Of a stretch of 64,000 bases of DNA, positions 1 through 10,470 are shown piece by piece. Each line of letters begins with the position of its first letter. The first letter of the stretch is position 1. The notes under the pieces were generated by a model. It searched no databases. It was not told the DNA's origin and saw only the letters and a list, made by a program, of their open reading frames with translations. Source of the DNA: Monosporascus cannonballus (lineage: Eukaryota; Ascomycota; Sordariomycetes; Xylariales); contig QJNS01000030.1 of assembly GCA_004154925.1 (NCBI GenBank), positions 62,001-126,000 on the forward strand, written 5' to 3'. The position numbers were made by a program, and so were the translations under genes.

Positions 1-2356
1 CCGTTTCGAACGAACCAGGTTATTTAGCTAAATTTTACTAAAGAATGAAGAAAAGTTCTTGAATTTCTTAAACCAGAATTTTTCGATAAAACCTTAATTA
101 AGTAATAATTATTCTCAGCTTCATACCCACTTTATTTTAAGTATTTTACTATTTAATTTATTATACGTATTATTTGAATTAAATTTGTAATAAGATAATT
201 TATTAGGATATAATTATTTAATTTAAGTTAATTCAAAAATATGTTACCTTATTAATCGAAAACAGAAATCCGGAAATATTTTAAATATATAACGATTATA
301 AATAATTTAAATAAGTATTAATAAAGTTTTTCGAAATAATAAACAAAAAAAGCCGAAATATAAATCTAATAATTACGATAAAAATTAATATTTAATTATA
401 ATAATACGTTTGTTTAATTAATGTTTAAGATAAATTAAGGATAAAAAATATTAAAGGCTAAATTTTTGAATAACTTAAAAAAGTATAAAAAAGGTTCTTT
501 AGATTTAATCGGCGTAATTATTTATTAAATTATATTATTATAGCAGTTAAAATCGACAATCGATAATATATCTAGCGTATTAAAGATATTAAAACCATAA
601 TAATAAAATTCGATATACGGTCAATATTAAAGTTTTTCGACGTAATAATACTTTATACAGCACGAAACCAGAACTTATAGAATTGGGAGCTATTTACAAA
701 AAGTACTAAAGCCAGACCAAATGTTTTAAATATAACAAAATAAGATATAAGGCAACATAATATAAAGCACTTAAAAAACTCCGTCAGTATAATTAAAAAC
801 CCGTACCCGAAAGATAATTCAGAGAAAATCAAAAAAACGGAAGTGAATTTATTAATATAATTCGATCTAAGTACGTAGCGAGCTTTCTATGGCGAAGAGT
901 CTAATAAGAAATGCGAAAAACCAAAAAGCTGGCTTAATAAATATCGCGAATATAATAAAAAAATATAAAAATAATTACGCAATTATTAAAATTAGAAGAA
1001 AATTTATCCTAGATCTTTTAATCGATACGGCAAAATGCATACCATATATTGACGAAGACGAAAATATTCAAATTACGAAAAATAAAAATAATATATTTAC
1101 GGAAGAATTACCCGTATATATTATAACAAACTTCGATTTTCCGAACCGAACCGGAAATAACAAAAATAGTAAATAATAACATTAATATTTTCGATTTATA
1201 ACCCCTTGAAAATATACGTTAATTAACTAAAGAAAAAAGCTAGTTCGAAAAAAAATAATGCTCGTAAAAAACCCTTTTTGGTATTATGAATAATATAATT
1301 ATCAAACGGAAAAAGAATTAATCCAGCATATAATTAAGAAATATTGCCAAAAAAACTATTATAAATTTTTATTTTCAATTAATATTGACTATAAACTTTA
1401 ACGAAAGAAAAGTTATTGAAGAAAAGATACGTTAATTTATAAGTGAATTTTGAAATAATAATTAATAAAACGCATAATAAAATATAATCGAAACCATAAA
1501 AAACAATTTACCTATTAAAAAAAGAATTATAATAAAACTAAAAATAATTAATATAATTCGAAAAAGTAAGACACCGATAATAACGACATATATAATAACT
1601 TAACGCGTTATATATAAAAATATGAACAAAATTTGACAAATTCGAAAAAGAATTAAAAGAAAAAGATTACCTATAAAAAGGCCGCAAAATAACGAAATCT
1701 AAAAAATTAGGAACTCCCAAAAAAAGCTTTAAACGCGACGAAAAAAACGGTTAATAATCCTATCACTTTGGATATACGAATTAAAACGCATTAATATATC
1801 GCAATAATATATTACGAAACTTTAAACGGAAATTACATTTTATCAAACAAAGTTAATAGGCTTAAATTGCCATAAATATATAAGTTAAAACTCTATATAA
1901 CGACAAATGTCGAAAGTTAGAAATTCGTCTACGGTAACGGGAAAATTATACGCAAAATTAATTACCTCGAGAGTTTTATTTAAAAACGATATTAAACAAT
2001 TAATTTCGATATCGTTTTATTTATTAATTACAATATGATTTTAAGATTACTATGGATACGCCAGTACGGAATTTTGATTAATAAAGAGACTAACTAGATA
2101 AAGTTTGCCTTATATCTTGTTAATAATCCAAAAAATAAGATTTTAATATTCGATCGAAAATAACGACAAATACAAACATAAAAATACGATAAATACTTTA
2201 CTACACAAAAAGAAATATAAAGAAATTAGCTACTAAAATATAAAACGCATTATTACTATTATTAAAGCGAAACTAAAATAACTAAATAACGATTTAAAGC
2301 AGCAACTCTAAAAATTAGAAAATTTAATTAATATGCTATTACAATATTACTAATAC

Positions 2357-2521
2357 TGTAAGGGGCTGCATATGTAATAGCTAAGGATATGAGCCATAAC
2401 AGGTCTATTAAGAAATCTAGGGAACAGCTAAAAAGATACGTGGGAGCAGCTAGCTATATATATAGGAGCCACGGGATTAGCGTTACGCTAATCCCTTTAC
2501 TAAGGCCCTTGGCCCGTAATA
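2357..2521 (-). repeat. 165-bp LTR (left copy) of the short LTR element
   Basis: Starts TGTAAGGGGC and matches 3,704-3,868 over its whole length. Because the element is oriented minus, this is its 3' LTR. It contains the internal dyad GGGATTAGCG-TTA-CGCTAATCCC at about 2,473-2,495, which could form a hairpin or terminator-like structure in the transcript. The LTR is visibly less mutated than the interior. Confidence 0.82.
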
Positions 2522-2739
2522 TAACCCCCCTTCTAAATCTAATTTTCGTTTTTTCCCGCTACGTAACAAACGCTTATTTGCAGCACCTTTTTAGAGACCT
2601 TGTTTTAAGGCGGCGATATTCGCAAATCCTAATCCGAGGGGTTTTCCGATGGTTACGGGAAAACCATGTTACATACTTTACGCCCGTACGTTTTTAGCGC
2701 GTTACGTATTATCAGCTCTATATTTTCGCGTTATTTTCC

Positions 2740-3060
2740 CTAAGGCTTTTTTTCTGCCAATTCCTTTAACGTTTCGTAAATATCGAACTTATTTAGGTTT
2801 TTCCAGGCTTTGTTAAATACTTCCGCAATTGTTTTTTGTCGTTTAAGTAACGACAGAACCTTTAGGGCCTTACTAACGCCAATATGTCGGACGGCGACTT
2901 CTTTCTCTTTGGGATAATTTTTCCAAAAATACCCCGTTTCTCCATACCTTAAATAATGCCCTTCCGTTTATTAACGGCGTTTACGTTAATAGTTAACGGT
3001 TAACGTACCGATTTTTATGTTTTCCATAATATCGTTTTCCGATTAGAAAATTATTACGTA
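2740..3060 (-). pseudogene. Gag relic with CCHC zinc-knuckle scaffold, all ligands lost
   Basis: On the minus strand a reading frame runs through this interval and ends at TAG (2,742-2,740), with a few internal stops upstream. At 2,955-2,914 the residues follow the spacing x2-x4-x4 of a retroviral-type zinc knuckle, with the family-typical GETG-FW core between ligand positions. All four ligand positions read tyrosine. Single C to T or G to A changes of Cys and His codons give exactly this result. The C-terminal part after the knuckle is open for about 55 codons and mostly helical in character. It is Gag-like by the knuckle only; the rest I do not recognise. Confidence 0.6.
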
Positions 3061-3703
3061 CGAATACGCCGGGGTAAGGGCCGTTAAAAACGATATTTCC
3101 GAACGGCAAAAAAATTACGCGAACTTTTCCTAAATATTAAGCCACTTTTTGTAATTTAATTATTTTTTCGTTTTGGCGTTAAGGCCCGAAATCAATAAGA
3201 AAATTTTGGCTTTATTTAGCCATTTATTCTTTCCGGCTTAGTAAAAAGTACTTTCGAATATAAGAATATATTCGGACGCCGTTTAAGCGTTACGTTAAGG
3301 TAATTTAGTTAAATATTAATTAACTTTTTATTTTTTATTAAGTTTTTTTAAGGTAATAACGATATAATTTAAAAAGATTTAGAAATTCAGTTTTTTTAAA
3401 ACTTTTAATATATACGGTAAAAACGTCGATTTTTAAAATTAATAATTAAAAGTTTCCCAGATATAAAAAAGCTGCGTACGATTATCGCCGATCGCTTTTC
3501 CGTTAACGAATAATTTTTTATTTATTTTAAGCTTCTAGGCGTTATAATTTTTACAGCTTTATAATTCGCGAACGGTTCGTAAAACCTAACGGCGCGGTTT
3601 CTCGATATCTATAGCGAATAAACTGCGTACAAATAACGGGTACATAACGTTAACGTATTTTTTACGGCAACGGACCGTTCGCGAAAAAGGAGATTTCTTA
3701 ATA

Positions 3704-3868
3704 TATAAGGAGTTACATACGTAATAGTTAAGGATATAGGCCATAACAAGTCTATTGAAAAATCTAGAGAATAACTAAGAAGATGCGTAGGAGCAGCTAG
3801 CTATATATATAGGAGCCACGGGATTAGCGCTACGTTAATCCCTCCACTAGGGCTCTTGGCTCGTGACA
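3704..3868 (-). repeat. 165-bp LTR (right copy) of the short LTR element
   Basis: Second copy of the terminal direct repeat, ending ...CGTGACA. It differs from the left copy mainly by C/T and G/A changes (for example TATAAGG for TGTAAGG at its start). The dyad seen in the left copy is conserved here in weakened form (GGGATTAGCG-CTA-CGTTAATCCC). Confidence 0.82.
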
Positions 3869-6800
3869 GATACAAATAAACTTTTATGAAAAAGATTAAT
3901 ACAAAATTATCGGAATATAACGAATAAATTTATGAAATAATCTTTAAAAACAGATCTTCGACGAAGTTTTACCTTATTTACAACTTTAACAGAAACGAAT
4001 TACGCGTTCTTAGAAAATATCTAAAAGATCAATTATAAAAGAGATGAATTCGATTTTCGAAATTATTAGCAAATTATTTAATATTTTTCTTATTAAAAAA
4101 ACGAAAAATTACGATTTATGATTAATTATTAATAATATAATAATATTATTATTATATTTAAATGCCATTACCTGTATTATAAAAATAAAAACCCGATTTT
4201 ACGGAACCCAATAATTTATAACATTTAATCTTAAAAATAAATATAACCTTATTAAAATCAAAACAATATAAATAGAAAATAATCTTTCGGGCGAAATAGA
4301 AATTATTTAAATATTTAGTTACGTTAATAAAACTTACGAACGTGCTAGCAACCTTTTAATAAATAATTAATTATATATTACGAAAATATTATAATATTTT
4401 TGTCGTTTACTATCTCGACGATATTCTTATTTTCTTAGAAATAAAAAAAGCAAATATAAAATACGTTTATAAAGTTTTTCAAGCCTTATAAAATATAAAG
4501 CTGCTTATTAATACAGAAAAACGTCAGTTTTACGTATAGAAAGTAAATATCTGGGATATATTATTACCTTAAAACACATTAGAATAAATCTTAAAAACAA
4601 TCGTTGTAATTACAAAATGGAAAACGCTAATTACTGTTAAAGAAATATAAGCATTTCTTGGATTTGATAATTATTACAGAAAATTTATTCGAAACTTTAG
4701 CAAAATAACTATATCTTTAATTAATCTTACGAAACAAAAAATTCAAATAGACGCTCGAAATAAAAAAAACGTTTCAAGATATTAAAAATGTAATTACCAG
4801 CAAACCAGTATTAATTATATACGATTTAACCCGTTTCGTTTAATTAAAAACCGTTATTTCGAATTACGCGTTAAACGTAATAATTGGATAACGAAATAAT
4901 TAACACAAATTATGTCTTATTGTATTTTTGTATATAAGTTAAAGAAACCGAACTTAATTACGGTATTCTAAATAAAAAATTCATGGTTATTATTATGGCA
5001 TTTTAAGAATTTAAATATTTTTTAAACAAATGTTTATACTATATTAAGGTTTATACGGATTATTAAAGTCTTATCCGTTTTACCACGACCAAGAAACTTA
5101 TAAAACGATAATTAAAATACGCAGAAAGATTGGCAACTTTTGATTTCGTTATTATTTACAAAAAAGGCTCAAAAACGGCAAAGCCGATAGTTTAAGCAAA
5201 AGACTAAACCTCAAAAAAAAGGTTAAAATTAATTATATAATTTTTGATATTATTATATACAACATTTACGTCTCCGATAGATTACGACAATTCGGGCAGT
5301 ACCTTTTGATATATATTAGAAAATCTAGCAGTATAACGGCGGTTTTGTAAACGACTAAAAACCGAACAAAATATAAGTTTTAGTAAAATGCCAAAGAGAC
5401 TTAATACGAAAAATATATAAACATTAATTATATAAATATTTAGAAATTTATAAAACCTTAAAACGATTTTAATACATAAATTCGTTTTTTAAAATAAAAA
5501 CAATAATTTAAAAGATACGACGATAATGCGACTTTTATAATAAAGCTAAGGTACGATAATATAAGCTTTAGAAAAAATTATAGCTATTATTAGTTGTAAA
5601 ACGACTATAGTATTTAGTTATATTCGATTGTATTACTAAATTTCCTATATCGAAAGATTTCGTTACGAAAATATATTACGATAATATTATTGTAATTGAT
5701 GATCGATTTACACAATATTCCTGTTTTTACAATTTTATAAGAATATAAACGCCGAAGATATAATATATATTTTTTTAGATATATTTTTAATATATCCGGA
5801 TTATTAATGAAAAATAGTTTAAACAAAGAATTAATATTTTTATTTAAGTTTTAGCAAGGTTTTCTAATATAAATCGGCTTGAATTATAGGTTGTGTAATG
5901 TTTTTAAATTATAAACAAATAAATAAATAAAACAAACAAATTAAACTTTAAACATTTATTTCCGATATTATACTAATTACGAATAAAATAACTGAATTAG
6001 AATATTGTTTATCATTTAATTACCTTACAATATTAATTGTTACGAAAATACTAAAATAATGTTAATATATAAACTTTGGTTTTATTTTAAAGGTTTATAA
6101 AAAATATACGATAACAGTTTAATTAATGTTAAAGTAATCCTTATATCAAAATAATAAGAATACTCATATTAGAAAATAAAAATAGAACTAGAATTTATGC
6201 GTAATTAAATTAATAAATATTATAATTAAAAAAGTTTAAAAAGTTAATTTTCGAAAAAAGAAAAATAATTTATTTAGTTATAAAATATATTCAAATAAAA
6301 CAACCTAATAATAAACTCGATTTTAAATATATTAATCTATATAAAATCTCCAGAAAAATCATAGAAAATAATTATTAACTGGAATTTCCACCTAAAGTTA
6401 AACTCTATCTAATTTTCTATATTTTTTTGTTCGAATTAACGGCAAACACTATCGTAATACGTAAAGAATAAAATAATGTAAACGTAAAAGATAAATAATT
6501 ATATAAGGTAAAAGAAATATTCGATATAAAAAAGGAAAACGGATTTACTTAGTACCTAATTAAATAAAAAAATATTCAAATTTCGAAAATATCTGAGAAT
6601 CAGCCAAGGACCTTATTGGCGCCCAGCGCTTATTAAAGAATTTTTACTGATAACGATAGACGCGTTTCAGTTAATAGTTAACCAGTTAGTAACCGGGATA
6701 TCGGGCCAATCGACGGCGGCCTATGTTAACGTAATAGTTATAACGGCGGCCTTTAGTTATTTCTATTTCTAACGTTTTTATTGCTTTAATTTGTCCAATA

Positions 6801-6981
6801 AATAAAGCTTACGTTATACTATAATAATATTTTTCGAACAAATTAACGCCTTTTATTTATATAAACAAATAAAACGCAAAAAAGTTTATTTATTTTTTAA
6901 TAACGATATTAAGCATTAAAATAAAGCCTTTAAAACTTTAATAATCGCTTTTTAATAAAGGTTTTTTTCGCGTTCTAAACG

Positions 6982-7290
6982 TTAATACTTTCGACAAATA
7001 TTTTGCAAAAAAAAAAGCACCCTAGTATCATTGTAGGACCGATTCCGATTAATATATTTTTTATACTTTGAAACATTTTCCGTCATTTTATATCTTACGT
7101 TTTTCGAAAAACAATAAGAATAAGACATAATTTCGTACCCGAATTCGTTAAACGTTTTTACGAGATTAATACGATAAACGGTAAAAGAACGAAAAATACA
7201 ACGAATCTTAGAAATACGAAACGACATGGTTAAAAACAAAAAAAAAGGAAAAAAGTTATTTACTAAATAAGAAAAAAAATTTAAGAGCAA
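6982..7290 (-). pseudogene. Antisense Zn2Cys6-like small ORF of Gypsy family A, copy A1
   Basis: A 102-codon open frame antisense to the retrotransposon, between the end of pol and the 3' LTR. After a hydrophobic N-terminal stretch a segment beginning at a Met-Ser pair follows the pattern X-x2-C-x6-X-x8-X-x2-X-x6-X. Every X is tyrosine and one cysteine survives. The same spacing occurs in the equivalent place at 62,332-62,586 (plus strand, inverted element), and a slightly longer variant at 51,615-51,729. Tyr at Cys positions is what RIP makes from TGC/TGT. The spacing is that of a fungal binuclear zinc cluster. It is now a relic; whether it was ever translated is unknown. Confidence 0.5.
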
Positions 7291-7312
7291 AGTTTTTGGA
7301 AAAAGAAAATCG

Positions 7313-7704
7313 TATTACAATTCGACAAATTTCGGTCTCGAAAAACAGCTAAATAAAAATAATACGGGCCATCTTACGAGTGATATACCAAGTATCATTG
7401 CCAAACTAGTAATTATCGATAATCAGAAATGATCTTAAATAATCTTAATTATTACTAACTGCGTAATTAAAAATAATTAAACTAAAAACACAAAGAATAT
7501 ATATGTTTATTATTTTTATAATTTAAATAGTTTTAGTTTATAATATTTATTAATATTAATCGTTTGCGATATAATTCCGATACCCTTGATATTAAAAGAC
7601 GTAATACGTTATTATATCTATTGCTCAAAATCTTATATTACTTCTGCAAACATAAACCCGTACGACTAAGGTTTAATAGTTAGTTAAACCGCCTAGCGAT
7701 TACA
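7313..7704 (+). repeat. 3' LTR of Gypsy family A copy A1
   Basis: Starts TATTACAATT after a purine-rich tract (GGAAAAAGAAAATCG) and ends CCGCCTAGCGATTACA. The downstream half matches the LTRs at 45,488-45,838 and 51,886-52,236 well, including the stretch around CCCGTACGACTAAGG. At 392 bp it is about 40 bp longer than those, because of a divergent 5' part. The sequence immediately right of it is Tc1-type transposon, so the element had inserted into that transposon. Confidence 0.8.
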
Positions 7705-7939
7705 ATATATCAAAATTCAACCCAATTTTTGCTACGTTCGAATCGCCTATATAAATTTCGGCCGGTTTATAATAAATATTTATAACGATTTATTAATTTT
7801 AATCTCTTTATATTTATCGTTAAATTTACCAAATTAAATTATTTATACATTTTTAAAAAAAAATATAACGTAATAATTTTGCCGAAAAAAAATACTGTAT
7901 TAATACGTATTATAACGACAGTTTTTAATTCCGGAATAT
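7705..7939 (+). mobile_element. Tc1/mariner transposon copy M1, 5' fragment
   Basis: Matches the intact transposon copy M2 from about 39,905 to 40,139, including the block around TTCGGCCGGTTTATAA and the end TTTTTAATTCCGGAATAT. The first roughly 265 bp of the transposon are missing here because Gypsy copy A1 interrupts it. The continuation lies at 13,980 after the Gypsy B insertion. Confidence 0.82.
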
Positions 7940-8126
7940 TGTGATGAGGCTGTATGGAGCCCTATTATAGAGCACCGAACAAACGCCGGTACCAAGCAGC
8001 ATTAGCGCAGCGCTTTATATGCGAATATATATATAACTGTATTTTTATCTTTTCTTTCTTTTTTTAGCTAAAAAATAAATTTTTATTGGCAACTAATTAC
8101 ATACCGCTTAAGTAAATCCTTTTACA
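7940..8126 (+). repeat. 5' LTR of Gypsy B1
   Basis: 187 bp, starting TGTGATGAGG and ending CCTTTTACA. It matches the 3' LTR at 13,799-13,979 and, inverted, the repeat at 63,165-63,352. The core (CGCCGGTACCAAGCAGCA and neighbours) is much less AT-biased than the element interior. Confidence 0.88.
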
Positions 8127-10065
8127 TATTTTCTAGCTTATTATTTAGTAAAGTAAAAGACGTTTAAGATTAGATATTAAGATTTTCGAACATTTTTTAC
8201 GGGGCCTAATAAAGGGCCCTTATCGATCCAGAATTACAGAAGGTATTTAATGTTATAACGAAAACCTTAATAAATTTAATAGCGGTTATAAAATAACATA
8301 TAAATTACTAGTTCCAAAAAAGCAAAAATAAAAATAGCTTAATTCTATAAATATATAAAAGCGCAGCATAAGGCAAATAAGAAATTAATATAAACGACAA
8401 AATAACTTAAAAACAACTTAATTACTTAATAAAAATTTATTACTTAATTACAAATTCAGAATATAATAACCTTTACAAATACCGACTTTTCCTTAATTTA
8501 GCAACCATCGGAAACGTAATTAGGTTATTTTGTAAAAACGGTTTAAACGACCGAATTAATAACAAAAGCTAAGCGGAAACCGTTATTTTGGCCGGAGAAG
8601 TTCGACGGGATAAAAAAAAAGTTCCCTGGATAATACGTATCCATAATTTATAAATTCGAAATAAACGTTATTTTCGTAAAAGGAGCTCGTAAATAATTTT
8701 ACGTTATATATGAAAAGTTCGAAATTAACATATAACGTACGATTATTATTTATTATATTATCGAAAACCTAAATAATATTTATAATTTCGTCGATTTCCT
8801 ATAAATATTATATAAATAATATAATAATCGGCATAAAAAAATAACCGAACATTTTCGGAACTTAAGATAAGTCGATAATACAAAATTTTTATTATTTTAT
8901 TCTTTATTCGAAAAAACATTAATAAATACGAAAGAGATTACTTAGTTAACGGAAACAAAACTTACGTTTTTAAAAGAAACATTAAATAAAAATTTTAATT
9001 AAGTATTAATCTTAATAAATTCTCTTAAAAGTTATAATGTATAAATAATTAAAGTAATAAAAATTACCGGACGCCTTAAAGGAATAATGCGGCAAAAAGG
9101 AACGAATAATTTTTTAATAACTTAATCGAGCAATAATAATTAAGCGAAAGATAACTTAAATAGCGATATAAGCATAACAGGTATTTCGGTAGTAAAACGG
9201 CAAAAATAAAAACTTTAAACTTTACCCTTAATACTAAAGTAATATGCGTAATAAATAATTTAAAAGAAATAAAACGCCCGTAAAGTAAAAGGCCTTTATT
9301 TACGTTATAAGCAATTTAATTATAAGGCGAATTACTGTTTGTTTTTACTAACAAAAAAACCTTAAAAAGGGATTAATTCGTTAAAAGCATATAAAAATAA
9401 AAAATCGAAATCTGAAAACAAAAAAGGAAAAAAATAACTTCTAAATATTAATACGTTCGGAAACGAAAAACGACCTAGGCCGAGATAAAAATTGCGAAAC
9501 AAAATATAGATAGTATTGTATTTATTATCGATATATATATTAATTAAGAAGAATTCGTAAAATTTTTGTTAATTAAAGATATAAATATTTTGCCGTAATA
9601 AGCGAAATGTTTGTAAAACGCTTATAATTACCGTATATTCTAATAGAATTTTGCAGATTAAAAAAGGTTCGAAAAAGGAGCTATCGACGGTAAGGAGAAA
9701 TTAAGGAAATAATATATATAGAAATAAATATCGACGGTTTTAAAACTAGGATATTTTTATATATTATTAATAATTTTAATTATTTTTGATTTTGAGAAAA
9801 TCTTAAATAAAACGTTATAATATTATATACGTAACGTAAAAACACCATTTGACGGTAGGTATAATAAGTTATATAAGGATTTACGAAAAAATATACAGCT
9901 TAAGAAAATAACATATAAATAATTTATAAGGCAAAAGAAATTTTAGCCGTTATTTTCGAAACGGAATTTCGGAAAATAAAAAAGATTAAAAAGATTAAAT
10001 AAAAAGTTTAATTCTTTTTAATTACTTTAGCCGATATTAATAAGGCGTTAATATTTAAGAAAAAA

Positions 10066-10470
10066 GTGAAAATTAACGAAAAATTTTCGTTTAAATTAAA
10101 AGTATTTCGGAAATTATTCGACAAAAAATTAGGTAACGCCTTATTCCCACCCCGTTTTAAAGTAAATTATGCGATTTTATTGCGCATAGATAAAATAAAG
10201 AAGGAAATGCCGGTATTATGGGGGCCTTTATATAATATAACTAAAGATAAGTTATTAGCCTTAAGGAAAACTTTAACGAAATTTTTAGATAAAAGGTATA
10301 TCCGCGTAAATAATTTGTCTATAAAAACTTTAATTTTATTTATAAAAAAACCTGGAGGAAAGTTATATTTCTGTTACGATTATCTAACGTTAAATATAAT
10401 AATTAAAAATAATTATTTTCTTTTACCTCTTATTTCGGAAACTTTGAAATTATTTTTTAATATTAAGTAA
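10066..10470 (+). pseudogene. Gypsy B reverse transcriptase fragment (open stretch)
   Basis: A 134-codon open stretch read from a GTG. It carries the N-terminal landmarks of a Ty3/Gypsy reverse transcriptase: a GPLYN-x-T segment followed by LRKTL and FLDK (residues about 50-75), then KKPGGKL (about 105-111), a C-x-DY-x-x-LN segment and a PLI motif. These correspond to the fingers and palm start of the enzyme, which copies the element RNA into DNA in cytoplasmic particles. The frame is lost at 10,470; the catalytic YMDD box follows at 10,670 in another frame. It is a fragment kept open by chance within a dead element and not a host gene. Confidence 0.75.

Larger units (their letters stand above)
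2357..3868 (-). mobile_element. Short non-autonomous LTR retrotransposon with a gag-only relic
   Basis: A 1,512-bp insertion inside copy A1. Two direct repeats of exactly 165 bp (2,357-2,521 and 3,704-3,868) bound it. The flanking five bases are AATAC (2,352-2,356) and GATAC (3,869-3,873), a target duplication with one RIP-type change. Copy A2 has no such insertion, which confirms the boundaries. On the minus strand a purine run (GAAGGGGGG, about 2,525-2,533) lies just upstream of the left repeat, as a polypurine tract would, so the element is oriented minus. Its roughly 1.2-kb interior is too short for pol, and I see no RT box. It resembles TRIM/LARD-type or gag-only elements; the name of the family is unknown to me. 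Confidence 0.82.
1..7704 (+). mobile_element. Ty3/Gypsy LTR retrotransposon, family A copy A1 (5' end outside window, RIP-degraded)
   Basis: This is the internal region and 3' LTR of a Gypsy element. It can be followed base by base against the complete copy at 45,488-52,236: window base 1 corresponds to about 46,125. Visible relics in order are a Gag CCHC zinc knuckle near 723-770 (first Cys kept, later ligands changed to Tyr or a stop), a short open stretch at 889-1,176 downstream of it, and a reverse transcriptase YLDD box followed by ILIF at 4,411-4,434. RNase H and integrase territory should follow to about 6,700. Stops occur throughout every frame, and C to T / G to A changes account for most differences from copy A2. 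A second LTR element (2,357-3,868) is inserted in the gag-pol interval. The element cannot be active. The family call is firm; subdomain limits are approximate. Confidence 0.88.

Noticed and set aside
2389..2697. 102-codon plus-strand frame inside the short LTR element
   Set aside because: It crosses the LTR boundary and the polypurine tract and is on the strand opposite to the Gag relic, so it is a chance frame.
5614..5826. 70-codon minus-strand frame in Gypsy A1
   Set aside because: AT-rich chance frame opposite the integrase region; unlike the 3' antisense ORF it has no counterpart in copy A2.
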